The position numbers were made by a program, and so were the translations under genes. Under the pieces are notes generated by a model. It was not told where the DNA came from. It made no database searches and saw only the letters and a list, made by a program, of their open reading frames with translations. Positions 1 to 8,160 of a stretch of 64,000 bases of DNA are shown here, piece after piece (the first letter of the stretch is position 1; each line of letters starts with the position of its first letter). Source of the stretch: DASSUW01 sp963844405 (GTDB lineage Bacteria; Actinomycetota; Thermoleophilia; Solirubrobacterales; Solirubrobacteraceae); NCBI GenBank assembly GCA_963844405.1, contig CAWJNZ010000004.1, forward strand, positions 1,178,001 through 1,242,000. The letters run 5' to 3'.

Positions 1-1
1 C

Positions 2-208
2 CTCATCTTCGCCGCCCCGGCCGCCGCGTCGACCGCCGCCGCCGGCCCGAGCCCGACCCCGCTGATCCTCGAGCTCATCCTCGCCGTCGTCGTGATCACC
101 GGCATGGCGGTCCGCCGCCCCGTCTCCCGGGCGGTCGCCAGCGTGCGCGAGACCGTCAGCCGCCCGCGCCGCCGGGCGACGACGAGCGCGCTCGAGCCGC
201 GCGCCTGA
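2..208 (+). CDS. C-terminal fragment of a membrane protein (cut by window start)
   Basis: An open frame enters from the left edge and ends at TGA 206-208, giving 68 residues. It holds one hydrophobic stretch (about residues 21-35, LILELILAVVVITGM) followed by a basic Arg-rich tail, as expected of a C-terminal transmembrane helix with a cytoplasmic tail. No family can be recognised. The stop codon lies inside the first of two hairpins that separate this gene from the convergent MaoC gene. Confidence 0.5.
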   Translation, partial: LIFAAPAAASTAAAGPSPTPLILELILAVVVITGMAVRRPVSRAVASVRETVSRPRRRATTSALEPRA

Positions 209-252
209 CGGACCCGTCAGGGGACGACCGGGCGCCTGACGACCGTCAGGCG
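204..252. terminator. Tandem hairpins between convergent genes
   Basis: Two inverted repeats lie back to back: CCTGAC/GTCAGG (204-209 and 216-221) and CGCCTGAC-GACC-GTCAGGCG (233-252, eight-base perfect arms). Both arms overlap the stop codons of the flanking convergent genes. No T-run follows, which is usual for a GC-rich actinobacterium; this is probably a bidirectional terminator. Confidence 0.6.
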
Positions 253-749
253 TCGCGTTTCGGCACCAGGACGAGCCGCTTGAACTCGGCAACCAGGACG
301 CCGTCCTGGTTGAGCACGCGGGTGTGGACCTTCACGGTCCCGCGGTCGGGCTTCGAGCGGGACTCGCGGACCTCGAGCACCTCGGTCTCGGCGAACAGGG
401 TGTCGCCGTGGAACACCGGCGCCGGATGGCTCAGCTCCTCGGTGGCGAGGTTGGCGATCGCCTTGCCGCTGATGTCGGACACGCTCATCCCCAGCGCCAG
501 CGAGTAGACGTACGGCCCGACGACGACGTTGCGACCCTGCTGCGACCCCGCCGCGTAGACGTCGTTGATGTGCAGCGGGTGGTGGTTCATGGTGATCAGG
601 CAGAACAGGTGGTCGTCCGCCTCGGTCACCGTCTTGGCCGGCCAGTGCTTGTAGACGGCGCCGACCTCGAACTCCTCGAAGTAGCGGCCGTAGGGGTGCG
701 CGCCCGAGGCCTCGCGCGAGCGCTGATCGGTGTCGACTGAGGTGCTCAT
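246..749 (-). CDS. MaoC-family hydratase, probably mesaconyl-CoA hydratase-like
   Basis: 167 residues, single hot-dog-fold MaoC domain. The hydratase-2 type motif lies at about residues 53-66 (TMNHHPLHINDVYA; the first His with the nearby Asp would be catalytic). Members of this family hydrate enoyl-CoA or mesaconyl-CoA in the cytoplasm. The gene is divergent from two citrate-lyase-type CoA-ester lyases, the usual companions of mesaconyl-CoA hydratase in the ethylmalonyl-CoA and methylaspartate routes, which supports that substrate by context only. A -10-like TAGAGT on this strand (760-765) lies 10 nt upstream of the ATG and overlaps the -10 of the divergent gene. A generic enoyl-CoA hydratase role remains possible. 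Confidence 0.85.
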   Translation of the reverse strand: MSTSVDTDQRSREASGAHPYGRYFEEFEVGAVYKHWPAKTVTEADDHLFCLITMNHHPLHINDVYAAGSQQGRNVVVGPYVYSLALGMSVSDISGKAIANLATEELSHPAPVFHGDTLFAETEVLEVRESRSKPDRGTVKVHTRVLNQDGVLVAEFKRLVLVPKRDA

Positions 750-763
750 AGGCCTCGGGACTC

Positions 764-769
764 TACGAT
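764..769 (+). promoter_or_regulatory. -10 box TACGAT for the first CoA-ester lyase
   Basis: TACGAT ends 9 nt before ATG 779, so the transcript would be leaderless or nearly so. It overlaps the divergent -10 of the MaoC gene (TAGAGT on the minus strand, 760-765), implying competition between the two promoters. No good -35 is visible. Confidence 0.5.
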
Positions 770-778
770 CCGGCGTCC

Positions 779-1813
779 ATGCGCAGCCCCCGTTCGTTCT
801 TCCAACCGCTCGCCATCGGCGCCCCCGAGCCGCTCCGGGAGATCCCGGTCAGGCCGAGCCGGATGATCCACTTCCTCGACTTCAGCAACGAGAAGATGGT
901 CGCCAAGGCGGCCGATGTCGCGGCCAGGACCGACATCCTGCTCGGCAACCTCGAGGACGCGATCCCGGTCGATCGCAAGGAGGCGGCGCGCAGAGGGCTG
1001 ATCGAGGTCGGCAGGGAGATCGAGCTCGGCGAGACGCAGCTGTGGACCCGGGTCAACGCGCTGGAGAGCCCATGGGTGCTCGACGACCTCACCCAGGTCG
1101 TCGCCGAGATCGGCCACAAGCTCGACGTCGTGATGGTCCCGAAGGTCGAGGGGCCGTGGGACATCCACTACGTGGACCGCCTGCTCGCGCAGCTCGAGGC
1201 GCGCGCGAAGCTGACCAAGCCGATCCTCGTGCACGCGATCCTCGAGACGGCGCAGGGCGTCGCCAACGTCGAGGAGATCGCCACCGCCAGCCCGCGGATG
1301 CAGGGCATGAGCCTCGGCCCGGCCGACCTCGCGGCGTCGAGGAGGATGAAGACGACGCGGGTGGGCGGCGGCCACCCCGGCTACGTCGTCCTGTCAGATC
1401 CCGACGGCGAGCGCAGTGCCGCCCAGCAGGACCTCTGGCACTACACGCTCGGCCGCATGGTCGACGCCTGCGCGGCCGCCGGCATCCTCCCCTTCTACGG
1501 CCCGTTCGGCGACATCAAGGACCTCGAGGGCTGCGAGGCGCAGTTCCGCGCCGCCTACCTGATGGGGTGCGTCGGCGCCTGGTCGCTCCACCCCGCGCAG
1601 CTCGACGTCGCCAAGAAGGTCTTCTCCCCCGACCCCGACGAGGTCGCCTTCGCCAAGAAGGTCATCGAGGCGATCCCCGACGGCCGCGGCGTGCACATGA
1701 TCGACGGCAAGATGCAGGACGACGCGACGTGGAAGCAGTGCCGCGTGATGGTGGACCTGGCTCAGATGCTGGCCCGTCGGGATCCGGACTTGGCGGACGC
1801 TTACGGCTTGTAG
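779..1813 (+). CDS. HpcH/HpaI-citrate lyase family CoA-ester lyase (L-malyl/beta-methylmalyl-CoA lyase-like)
   Basis: 344 residues, a TIM-barrel lyase. Visible family motifs are the LEDAIP segment (about 58-63), a metal-binding Glu in VMVPKVEG (about 120-127) and HAILETAQGV (about 153-162). Length and the extended C-terminus fit malyl-CoA/beta-methylmalyl-CoA lyases (Mcl1 type), which cleave or form malyl-CoA species from acetyl-CoA or propionyl-CoA and glyoxylate. With the neighbouring MaoC hydratase it would interconvert mesaconyl-CoA, methylmalyl-CoA and propionyl-CoA plus glyoxylate. The ATG at 779 is chosen because a -10-like TACGAT sits 9 nt upstream. The exact CoA substrate is inferred from context. 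Confidence 0.85.
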   Translation: MRSPRSFFQPLAIGAPEPLREIPVRPSRMIHFLDFSNEKMVAKAADVAARTDILLGNLEDAIPVDRKEAARRGLIEVGREIELGETQLWTRVNALESPWVLDDLTQVVAEIGHKLDVVMVPKVEGPWDIHYVDRLLAQLEARAKLTKPILVHAILETAQGVANVEEIATASPRMQGMSLGPADLAASRRMKTTRVGGGHPGYVVLSDPDGERSAAQQDLWHYTLGRMVDACAAAGILPFYGPFGDIKDLEGCEAQFRAAYLMGCVGAWSLHPAQLDVAKKVFSPDPDEVAFAKKVIEAIPDGRGVHMIDGKMQDDATWKQCRVMVDLAQMLARRDPDLADAYGL

Positions 1814-1895
1814 GCGGGACGAACTTCTGGCATTGAGGGGTGCACGGAGGGTGGCCGGTTTCGCATCGTGGAATGCCGCGGGCCGCCGCGCGGGG

Positions 1896-1939
1896 GCGTG
1901 ATGACTAATACGCGCTATAGGGGTCATTAGTCATCACGC
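1896..1939. promoter_or_regulatory. Perfect 14-bp palindrome between the two lyase genes
   Basis: GCGTGATGACTAAT (1896-1909) and its exact reverse complement (1926-1939) flank a 16-nt spacer. The arms are A/T-richer than the surroundings. It lies 83 bp after the first lyase and 153 bp before the second. It could be a regulator-binding site or a hairpin. The rest of the 278-bp gap shows only the -10-like TAGGGT at 2075-2080. Confidence 0.5.
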
Positions 1940-2091
1940 ACTCCGGTGGAGGGCGGGAAAAGTCGCTCGGGGGCGCCGAACGTTGCGCATCGCGGAATCG
2001 CGAGGCAGAGACTGGCCAACCCCGCCTCCCTACAAGCGAGAAGTTCGTCGACCGGCACGTCCCAACCGCGCCGATAGGGTTGCCCGCTCCC

Positions 2092-3000
2092 ATGCGCCCC
2101 CGCCGCACCTGCCACGCCGTGCCCGGCTCCAGCGAGCGCTTCCTCGCCAAGGCACCGACGCTCGACGCCGACGAGGTGTTCCTCGACCTCGAGGACGCCG
2201 TCGCGCCCACCGAGAAGGAGAACGCGCGCCGCCTCGTCATCAACGCGCTCCAGCAGCAGGACTTCAACCGCAAGACCGTCGTCGTGCGCGTCAACGGCAC
2301 CGACACGCCGCATTACTACCGCGACCTGATCGACGTCGTCGAGCAGGCCGGCGACCGCGTGCACGCGATCATGCTCCCGAAGGTCCGCACGCCGGGCGAC
2401 GTCGAGATGACCGCCAAGCTGCTCACGCAGATCGAGCTGGCCAAGGACCTACCCGCCGGCCGGATCGGCATCGAGGCGCAGATCGAGGACGCCACCGGCC
2501 TGCTCGCCTGCGAGGCGATCGCCGCCGCCTCGCCGCGGATGGAGACGCTGATCTTCGGCCCGGGCGACTACAGCGCCGCGGTCGGCATCCCCGTCACCAC
2601 GATCGGCGGCGCCCCCGAGCACTATCCCGGCGACCACCTCAACTACGTGTTCAGCCGCCTCGTGGTGGCGGCCCGCGCCGCCGGCATCCAGGCGATCGAC
2701 GGCCCGTACGCGGCGTTCGACGACGACGATGGACTGCGCGAGCGCGCCCGCCTCGCGCGCGCGCTCGGGATGGATGGCAAGTGGACGATCCACCCGCGCC
2801 AGATCGCCACCGTCAACGAGGTCTTCACGCCCGCGCGCGAGGAGTGGGAGCGCGCCGAGGCGCTGCTCGCCGCCTACCGCGTGGCGACCGAGGCCGGCCG
2901 CGGCGCCGCCATGTTCGACGGCGAGATGATCGACGAGGCGAACCGCCGGATGGCTGAGCGCCTCGCCGAAGCCGGCCGCGCAGCGGGCTACAAGCCCTGA
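2092..3000 (+). CDS. HpcH/HpaI-citrate lyase family CoA-ester lyase (CitE-like)
   Basis: 302 residues. TIM-barrel lyase of the CitE/HpcH type with FLDLEDAVAP (about 31-40), IMLPKVRTPG (about 93-102) and the DATGLL helix after the acidic residue of the active site. It is shorter than the neighbouring lyase, as expected of stand-alone citramalyl/malyl-CoA lyases or malyl-CoA thioesterases. The ATG at 2092 is preferred over the in-frame TTG at 2080, because a -10-like TAGGGT occupies 2075-2080 and overlaps that TTG. It probably acts with the upstream lyase and the MaoC hydratase in C4/C5 acyl-CoA metabolism; lyase versus thioesterase activity cannot be decided here. Confidence 0.85.
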   Translation: MRPRRTCHAVPGSSERFLAKAPTLDADEVFLDLEDAVAPTEKENARRLVINALQQQDFNRKTVVVRVNGTDTPHYYRDLIDVVEQAGDRVHAIMLPKVRTPGDVEMTAKLLTQIELAKDLPAGRIGIEAQIEDATGLLACEAIAAASPRMETLIFGPGDYSAAVGIPVTTIGGAPEHYPGDHLNYVFSRLVVAARAAGIQAIDGPYAAFDDDDGLRERARLARALGMDGKWTIHPRQIATVNEVFTPAREEWERAEALLAAYRVATEAGRGAAMFDGEMIDEANRRMAERLAEAGRAAGYKP

Positions 3001-3016
3001 CCCGTCGAATCGGCCG

Positions 3017-3766
3017 TTAGACGCAGACCTGACGCCGCGTCCGCCCAGGCGCGGAGGGACGAGCCTCCCTCCGCGCCGGATGCGGCTGACCCCCGTGCCG
3101 CCAGACGGGCCGGCGACCCTCACGACCGACGACGTCGATGCCCGTGACGCGTCCGTCCTCGCTGTAGAGGACCTCCTTCAGGACGGTGGCGAGCCCTCCG
3201 CCGTCGTCGCAGGAGTCCTCCTCGATACGCGCCAACCGGCCGCCCTCGTACCGGTAGCGCTCGCGCGAGCAGGAGCCGGTCGGCGGCAGGTAGCGCTCGC
3301 TCTCGACCGGGCGCGAGGCCGCGAGGCGCATCTGCATCACGCACTGGAGCTCGGCGGGGAGCTCGCCGTCGCCGCACTCCACCGGCGCACGGAAGCACGC
3401 GACCTCGACCTGGTCGCGGCTCCACGAGCAGAAGCGCTCGAGCCACACCTCTCCTGTCGCGTCGTACTGGCGCACGCAGACGACGCGCCCGAGTGCGTCG
3501 AAGCCGATCGCCTCGTGCTCCTGCCACGGCGGCGGCGGCCGGTGCAGCCAGCGGCCCGGCGCGCAGCCCATCCGCTGGAGCCGCAGCGGCTCCACATCAC
3601 CGTGGCCGGACGTCGGCGTGGCCCAGCGCCACCTCACGGCGGCGATCTCGGCCCGCGTCACCAGTTCTTCGTAGTGGCCGGCGAGCTCCTCGGCTCGCGA
3701 CCGCACTCCTCCCCCAGTGGCAGCGACCGACTCCTCCACGGCCGCTGGCAGCAGCCCTCTCTCCAT
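3017..3766 (-). CDS. Uncharacterised protein with a short YD-repeat-like segment
   Basis: 249 residues with no signal peptide or membrane segment; I do not recognise a family. The C-terminal third contains RYRYEGGRLARIEED, a pattern resembling a single YD/Rhs-type repeat, and there are six to eight Cys scattered through it. The start is ATG 3766. The longer frame opening with TTG at 3802 is rejected, because that TTG is the first half of a -35 box TTGACG with a 17-nt spacer to TAGCGT, 7 nt before the ATG. The gene is divergent from the ROK regulator. Confidence 0.6.
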   Translation of the reverse strand: MERGLLPAAVEESVAATGGGVRSRAEELAGHYEELVTRAEIAAVRWRWATPTSGHGDVEPLRLQRMGCAPGRWLHRPPPPWQEHEAIGFDALGRVVCVRQYDATGEVWLERFCSWSRDQVEVACFRAPVECGDGELPAELQCVMQMRLAASRPVESERYLPPTGSCSRERYRYEGGRLARIEEDSCDDGGGLATVLKEVLYSEDGRVTGIDVVGREGRRPVWRHGGQPHPARREARPSAPGRTRRQVCV

Positions 3767-3773
3767 GGGCTGG

Positions 3774-3802
3774 ACGCTACCTGGACTTTTGTCGATCGTC
3801 AA
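3774..3802 (-). promoter_or_regulatory. Complete promoter, leaderless type
   Basis: On the minus strand: TTGACG (3802-3797), 17 nt, TAGCGT (3779-3774), 7 nt, ATG at 3766. Both hexamers and the spacer fit a housekeeping promoter, and the distance to the ATG predicts a transcript starting at or next to the A of the start codon. Confidence 0.7.
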
Positions 3803-3889
3803 GCAAAAGCTGCAAACTGGTTAGGCAGATTCTTGCAACTTGGAACGAAACCAGACGCAACGCTGGCAGATATGGCATTCTCATAGGGC

Positions 3890-5146
3890 ATGGCGGACTT
3901 GCTGGGAACCGAAGATATCGACGCCCACCGGCGTTTCGACGCGGCGCGGCCGAGCAGCGCGAGCACCCCCAACGGCAACAGCACGGGTACCGGAGCGGGC
4001 GCGATGCTGCGCCTGATCCGTGACGGCCGCGCGAGTACGCGCGCCGAGCTCGTTGCCCTTACAGGACTGGCGCGGTCCACCGTGGCCCAGCGGATGGACG
4101 CGCTGTTGGCCCAACGGCTCGTGGTGCCGGCCGGGGCCAGCGCCTCGACCGGCGGCCGCCCGCCCAAGACCTTCGCCTTCAACCGCAACGCCGGCGTCGT
4201 CCTGGCCGCCGATCTCGGCGCCACGCACTCGCGCGTCGCGGTCACCGACCTCGCGGGCGATGTCATGGTGGAGACACGCGCCGACATCCCGATCGCCGAC
4301 GGCCCGGACGTCGTGCTCGACTGGCTCGAGGAGACCTTCGACGCGCTGCTCGGCGAGAGCGCGCACAGCCGGAACGACGTGCGCGGCATCGGCGTCGGCA
4401 TCCCTGGGCCCGTCGAGTTCGCGACCGGCACGCCGGTGGCGCCGCCGATCATGCCCGGCTGGGACGGCTACGGCGTGGCGGACCGGCTGCGCGAGAGCTA
4501 CGGCGCCACCGTCCTCGTCGACAACGACGTGAACATCATGGCCCTCGGCGAGTACTGGGCCCGCTGGCGCGACACCGCGCACATGCTGTTCGTGAAGGTC
4601 GGCACCGGCATCGGCTGCGGCGTCATCACCGACGGCCGCATCCACCGGGGAGCGCAGGGCGCGGCGGGTGACATCGGCCACATCCACGTCCCCGACCACG
4701 ACGACGTGATCTGCCGCTGCGGCAACCTCGGCTGCCTCGAGGCGATCGCCGGCGGCGGCGCGATGGCGTCGCGCCTCAGCGCGCTCGGCGTGAAGGCCGA
4801 CAACAGCCGCGACGTCGTGCGCCACGTCCGCGACGGCCGCCCCGAGGCGATGCGCCTCGTCCGCCAGGCCGGCCGCGAGCTCGGCGGCGTCCTCGCCACA
4901 GCCGTGAACTTCTTCAACCCCGGCGTGATCGTCATCGGCGGCGACATCGCGCACGCCGACGAGCACCTGCTGGCCGGCGTCCGCGAGGTCGTCTACCGCC
5001 GCTCGACCGCGCTCGCCACCCGCAACATCCGCATCGCCCGCTCCACGCTCGACGACCGCGCCGGCGTGATCGGCGCCGCCGTGATGGTGATCGAGGCCGT
5101 CCTCGCCCCGGACGCCGTCGACCAGGCGATCGCCGCCGGCGGCTGA
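3890..5146 (+). CDS. ROK-family transcriptional regulator / sugar kinase-like
   Basis: 418 residues. The N-terminal winged helix-turn-helix (about 45-95, RAELVALTGLARSTVAQRMD) is followed by a ROK ATPase-fold domain. The first phosphate-binding motif DLGATHSRVAV is near residue 108, and the zinc-binding CRCGNLGCLE near 275-284. This architecture is that of NagC/Mlc/XylR-type repressors, which bind DNA and sense sugars or sugar phosphates. No sugar transporter or kinase lies next to it, so the inducer is unknown. It is divergent from an uncharacterised gene 123 bp away. The start follows an A/T-rich intergenic region, but no clean Shine-Dalgarno sequence is visible. Confidence 0.88.
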   Translation: MADLLGTEDIDAHRRFDAARPSSASTPNGNSTGTGAGAMLRLIRDGRASTRAELVALTGLARSTVAQRMDALLAQRLVVPAGASASTGGRPPKTFAFNRNAGVVLAADLGATHSRVAVTDLAGDVMVETRADIPIADGPDVVLDWLEETFDALLGESAHSRNDVRGIGVGIPGPVEFATGTPVAPPIMPGWDGYGVADRLRESYGATVLVDNDVNIMALGEYWARWRDTAHMLFVKVGTGIGCGVITDGRIHRGAQGAAGDIGHIHVPDHDDVICRCGNLGCLEAIAGGGAMASRLSALGVKADNSRDVVRHVRDGRPEAMRLVRQAGRELGGVLATAVNFFNPGVIVIGGDIAHADEHLLAGVREVVYRRSTALATRNIRIARSTLDDRAGVIGAAVMVIEAVLAPDAVDQAIAAGG

Positions 5147-5210
5147 GCAACGCTTTAGACCGATCTGAAACGCTTCTGCGGTTCCGGAACGTCCCAAGGG
5201 GAGGGCGACG

Positions 5211-6104
5211 ATGACGGAGATGCAGAAGTACCTCGCCGAGGAGGTCGCCGAGGACCTCGCCGACGGCATCATCACGCGCCGGGAGGCGATGCGCCGGCTC
5301 GGGCTGCTGGGGGTGACCGGCGTGACGGCGTCGGCGCTGCTGGCCGCCGCCGCCGCGCCCGCCGTCGCGAGCGGCGGCAGGCGCCGCCGCAGCCGCAGCA
5401 CCGAGACCACGTGGGACCCCGCCGACCACGAGTCGATCACCTTCGCCGGCCCCCGCGGCCCGCTGCTGGCCTCGTGGGCGCCCGCCGCCAAGGCGCGCGG
5501 CGGCGTGCTCGTCATCCACGAGAACCGCGGGCTCAACGCGCACATCAGCCGGGTCGCCAGCCGCTTCGCGGCCAGCGGCTGGTCCGCCCTCGCGCTCGAC
5601 CTGCTGTCCGAGGAGGGTGGGACCGGCTCGTTCCCGGGCGAGGCCGAGGTGGCCGCCGCGCTCGCGCAGATCCCGCCGGAGCGCTTCGTCGCGGACATGA
5701 AGGCGGGAGTGGGCGAGCTCAAGCGCCGCGTGCGCGGACGCCCGCTGGCGGCGATCGGCTTCTGCTTCGGCGGCGGCATGGTCTGGCGCCTGCTCGCCTC
5801 GGGCGAGCCGCGGCTCGACGCGGCGGCGCCGTTCTACGGCCCGTTCCCTGAGGGCGGCAGCCTCAAGGGCTCGCGCGCCGACGTGCTCGGCGTCTACGGC
5901 GGGCTCGACTCGCGCATCAACGCCACGCTCCCCGCCGCCCGGGCAGCGCTCGAGGCCGCGCGCCTCAAGCACGAGCTCCTGACCTTCGCCGAGGCCGACC
6001 ACGCGTTCTTCAACGACACCGGCGCGCGCTTCAACCCGCACGCCATGGCCGAGGCGTGGCGGCGGACGCTGAACTGGTTCGACGACGCGGGAGATCGCGA
6101 CTAG
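5211..6104 (+). CDS. Dienelactone hydrolase-family alpha/beta hydrolase, Tat-exported
   Basis: 297 residues. The N-terminus carries a twin-arginine-like motif RREAMRRLG (about 24-32) and a hydrophobic Ala-rich segment, so export by Tat is likely; the region before it resembles that of YghX-type dienelactone hydrolases. The catalytic triad can be read as Cys185 in GFCFGG, Asp near 234 in YGGLDS and His264 in ADHAFF. The family hydrolyses dienelactones and other small esters; the real substrate is unknown. A good Shine-Dalgarno (GGGGAGG) precedes ATG 5211. Its stop codon shares the tetranucleotide CTAG with the stop of the convergent GH16-like gene. Confidence 0.85.
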   Translation: MTEMQKYLAEEVAEDLADGIITRREAMRRLGLLGVTGVTASALLAAAAAPAVASGGRRRRSRSTETTWDPADHESITFAGPRGPLLASWAPAAKARGGVLVIHENRGLNAHISRVASRFAASGWSALALDLLSEEGGTGSFPGEAEVAAALAQIPPERFVADMKAGVGELKRRVRGRPLAAIGFCFGGGMVWRLLASGEPRLDAAAPFYGPFPEGGSLKGSRADVLGVYGGLDSRINATLPAARAALEAARLKHELLTFAEADHAFFNDTGARFNPHAMAEAWRRTLNWFDDAGDRD

Positions 6105-6793
6105 CCGCGCACGGAGTCCACCGCGAGCTCGGGCACGTGGTCTGAGGAGCCGCCCTTGGCCGGGAAGTCGAAGACGGCGATCATCATCTGCATCGGGTAG
6201 TCCGGCGCCTGCCTGACGGTCTTGACGTGCTCGCCGTCGACGGAGAAGTCGGCGCGGCCGGGCTGCCAGTCGGCGGCGTAGACGTGGTGCTCCGAGACGT
6301 CGACGTCGAGCTCCGGCCCATCGAACTCCCACGTCAGCCCCGGGTCACGGAAGTTCTTGATGCCGCAGCCGACGTTCCGCGGCGCGTCGCCGAACACCTC
6401 GAAGACGCAGATCTCGCCGCAGCGCTCCGGCTCGTCCTCGAGCCCGATCATCCACACCGAGGCCATCGACCTCGGGCTCAACTCCATCCGCGCCCGGATC
6501 TCGAGCCGGGCGTAGCGCGGCGTCCAGCCCCAGTGCGTCTCCTGGTGCTCGCGCACGACGAGGCCCTCGCGGAACGGGTGCTGGCCGTCGAGCACCGCGG
6601 ACTGGACGCCGGAGACGCGCAGCGGCTCCTCGTGGGTGTCCGGGCACCACAGGCCCTGGTCCACGGGGATGGTGAGCCGCAGCTCGGACCCGGCCACCGT
6701 GTAGGTCGCCGCGCTCGCCGCCCGCGAGCTCCAGTGCGGCAGGTAGTGCGGAAGCCAGACGTCCGTGTCGAGCTCGTCGAAGTCGTCGATCAT
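6101..6793 (-). CDS. Glycoside hydrolase family 16-like protein, altered active site
   Basis: 230 residues, concanavalin-like beta-sandwich of GH16 type by sequence character. The active-site strand normally reads ExDxxE; here it is E127-I-C129-V-F-E132, so the central Asp is Cys while both Glu remain. No signal peptide is seen, so the protein may be cytoplasmic. Its ATG overlaps the TGA of the upstream sigma-factor gene (ATGA, 6790-6793), so the two are co-translated. It may be a weak hydrolase, transglycosylase or binding protein linked to the sigma factor. The longer frame running through the sigma gene is a shadow. Confidence 0.75.
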   Translation of the reverse strand: MIDDFDELDTDVWLPHYLPHWSSRAASAATYTVAGSELRLTIPVDQGLWCPDTHEEPLRVSGVQSAVLDGQHPFREGLVVREHQETHWGWTPRYARLEIRARMELSPRSMASVWMIGLEDEPERCGEICVFEVFGDAPRNVGCGIKNFRDPGLTWEFDGPELDVDVSEHHVYAADWQPGRADFSVDGEHVKTVRQAPDYPMQMMIAVFDFPAKGGSSDHVPELAVDSVRG

Positions 6794-7761
6794 GCCGCCG
6801 CCGGCAGCCCGAAGCGGGCGAACATCTCCTCGGTCATGAAGCCGTCGGCGTCGCCGAAGCGGCTGAACACCCACGGCGCCAGGAAGGCCGTCACGTCGAC
6901 CACCCGGTCGCCGCGCAGGGTCAGCACGTCGAGCACCGCGGCCGCGAACCGCTCGCCGTCCCACATGTAACAGCCGACCGCGAGCTGGCCGTTGGCGCGC
7001 GTCGGGACGTGGCGCCAGCGCTCGCGCAGCGGGTAGTCGGTGAGGAAGGCCGACACCGTCTCGATGCCGCGGAACCACATCGGGCACGGCGGCATCGACC
7101 AGGTGGCGTCCTCCGCCAGCAGCGCCACCACGCGGTTCACGTCGCCCGACTGCAGCGCCGACGTGTAGGACCCGACGATGTCCGCGACCTTCTCGTCGCC
7201 GAGCGCGCGCAGCGTCTCCTGCTGGCTCTGCTCGGGCACCCGCTCGTCGACCGCCTTGCGCGCCCGCTGGAGCGCGCTGTTGACGCCCGCCACCGACGTC
7301 TCCAGGGTCTCGGCCACCTCGGCGGCGGAGAAGCCCAGCACCTCGCGCATGATCAGCACCGCGCGCTGGGTCGCGGGCAGGTGCTGGAGCGCGGCGACGA
7401 AGGCGAGCTCGACGCCCTCGCGCTGCTCGTAGTCGTCGATCAGGTCCGGGTACGGCTCGACCCAGACGTCCTCGACGACGGGCACGCCCGGGCTGTCGTG
7501 CGGGTCGGCGCCCGGCCCGTAGTCGATCGGGAGCACGCGCCGCTTGCCGGCGACGTCGAGGCACGCGTTGGTGGCGATCCGGTACAGCCACGACCGCACG
7601 GAGCTGCGGCCCTCGAAGCGGTCGATCCCGCGCCAGGCGCGCAGGAGCGCGTCCTGCAGGGCGTCCTCGGCGTCGTGCAGCGAGCCGAGCATCCGGTAGC
7701 AGTGCGCGTGCAGCTCGGCGCGGCGCGGCTCGATCAGCTCCCGGTAGGCCTGGTCGCTCAT
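6790..7761 (-). CDS. Sigma-70 family ECF sigma factor with SnoaL-like C-terminal domain (SigX5/SigG type)
   Basis: 323 residues. Region sigma-2 lies at about 8-75 (MLGSLHDAEDALQDALLRAW, then the SWLYRIATNACLD helix), sigma-4 at about 130-185 (LPATQRAVLIMREVLGFS, then AEVAETLETSVAGVNSALQR), and an NTF2/SnoaL-like domain at about 205-320. This is the architecture of the SigX5/TIGR02960-type factors, whose fused SnoaL domain replaces a classic anti-sigma factor. It is co-translated with the GH16-like gene. A -10-like TAGGGT lies 8 nt before the ATG, so a leaderless transcript is likely. Target promoters are unknown. Confidence 0.9.
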   Translation of the reverse strand: MSDQAYRELIEPRRAELHAHCYRMLGSLHDAEDALQDALLRAWRGIDRFEGRSSVRSWLYRIATNACLDVAGKRRVLPIDYGPGADPHDSPGVPVVEDVWVEPYPDLIDDYEQREGVELAFVAALQHLPATQRAVLIMREVLGFSAAEVAETLETSVAGVNSALQRARKAVDERVPEQSQQETLRALGDEKVADIVGSYTSALQSGDVNRVVALLAEDATWSMPPCPMWFRGIETVSAFLTDYPLRERWRHVPTRANGQLAVGCYMWDGERFAAAVLDVLTLRGDRVVDVTAFLAPWVFSRFGDADGFMTEEMFARFGLPAAA

Positions 7762-7769
7762 CCCGCCGC

Positions 7770-7775
7770 ACCCTA
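7770..7775 (-). promoter_or_regulatory. -10 box TAGGGT for the SigX5-type sigma gene
   Basis: On the minus strand TAGGGT lies 8 nt upstream of ATG 7761. No -35 resembling TTGACA is present at the expected distance, so the promoter may need an activator or an alternative sigma factor. Confidence 0.45.
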
Positions 7776-7807
7776 GGGGCGGGCGCCGATGACTTCGGTA
7801 CGGCTGG

Positions 7808-7817
7808 CCGGTCTATA
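7808..7817 (+). promoter_or_regulatory. Repeated 10-mer ccggtctata, copy 1
   Basis: Identical 10-mers occur at 7808-7817 (4 nt before the VOC start) and 8161-8170 (5 nt before the exporter start). They could be a promoter element or operator shared by the two genes. Confidence 0.35.
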
Positions 7818-7821
7818 GCGC

Positions 7822-8145
7822 ATGAACCGCGTCGTCCACCTCGAGCTCCACACCGGCGACCTCGCGCGTGCGTGCGCCACCTACGAAGCCCTGCTGCGCT
7901 GGCGGGCGGAGGAGAGCCGCGGCTACTGGTCGCTGGGGACGGGCTGCGGCGTCGTCGAGTGCGACGCCCCGGCGCCCGTGTGGCTGCCGTACGTCGCGGT
8001 GCGCGACGTGCAGGCGGTCACCGAGCGCGCGCTCGCCCTCGGCGCCGGCGTCCTGCTCGCTCCGCGCGAGGGGCCGCACGGCTGGCGCAGCGTCGTCAGC
8101 ACGCCGGCGGGCGGCGAGATCGCCCTCTGGCAACCCAAGCGATGA
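7822..8145 (+). CDS. VOC (glyoxalase/bleomycin-resistance) family protein
   Basis: 107 residues, one VOC domain with both beta-alpha-beta-beta-beta halves: HLELHTGDLARACATYEALL at the N-terminus and AGGEIALWQPKR at the C-terminus. A metal-binding His and Glu are plausible at His5 and the C-terminal Glu. Members act as dioxygenases, glyoxalases, isomerases or drug-binding proteins, and substrate cannot be read. The DHA2 exporter starts 30 nt downstream on the same strand, and both genes carry the same 10-mer ccggtctata just before the ATG, so co-regulation is likely. Confidence 0.8.
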   Translation: MNRVVHLELHTGDLARACATYEALLRWRAEESRGYWSLGTGCGVVECDAPAPVWLPYVAVRDVQAVTERALALGAGVLLAPREGPHGWRSVVSTPAGGEIALWQPKR

Positions 8146-8160
8146 GTTCCGTCCCCCCGA

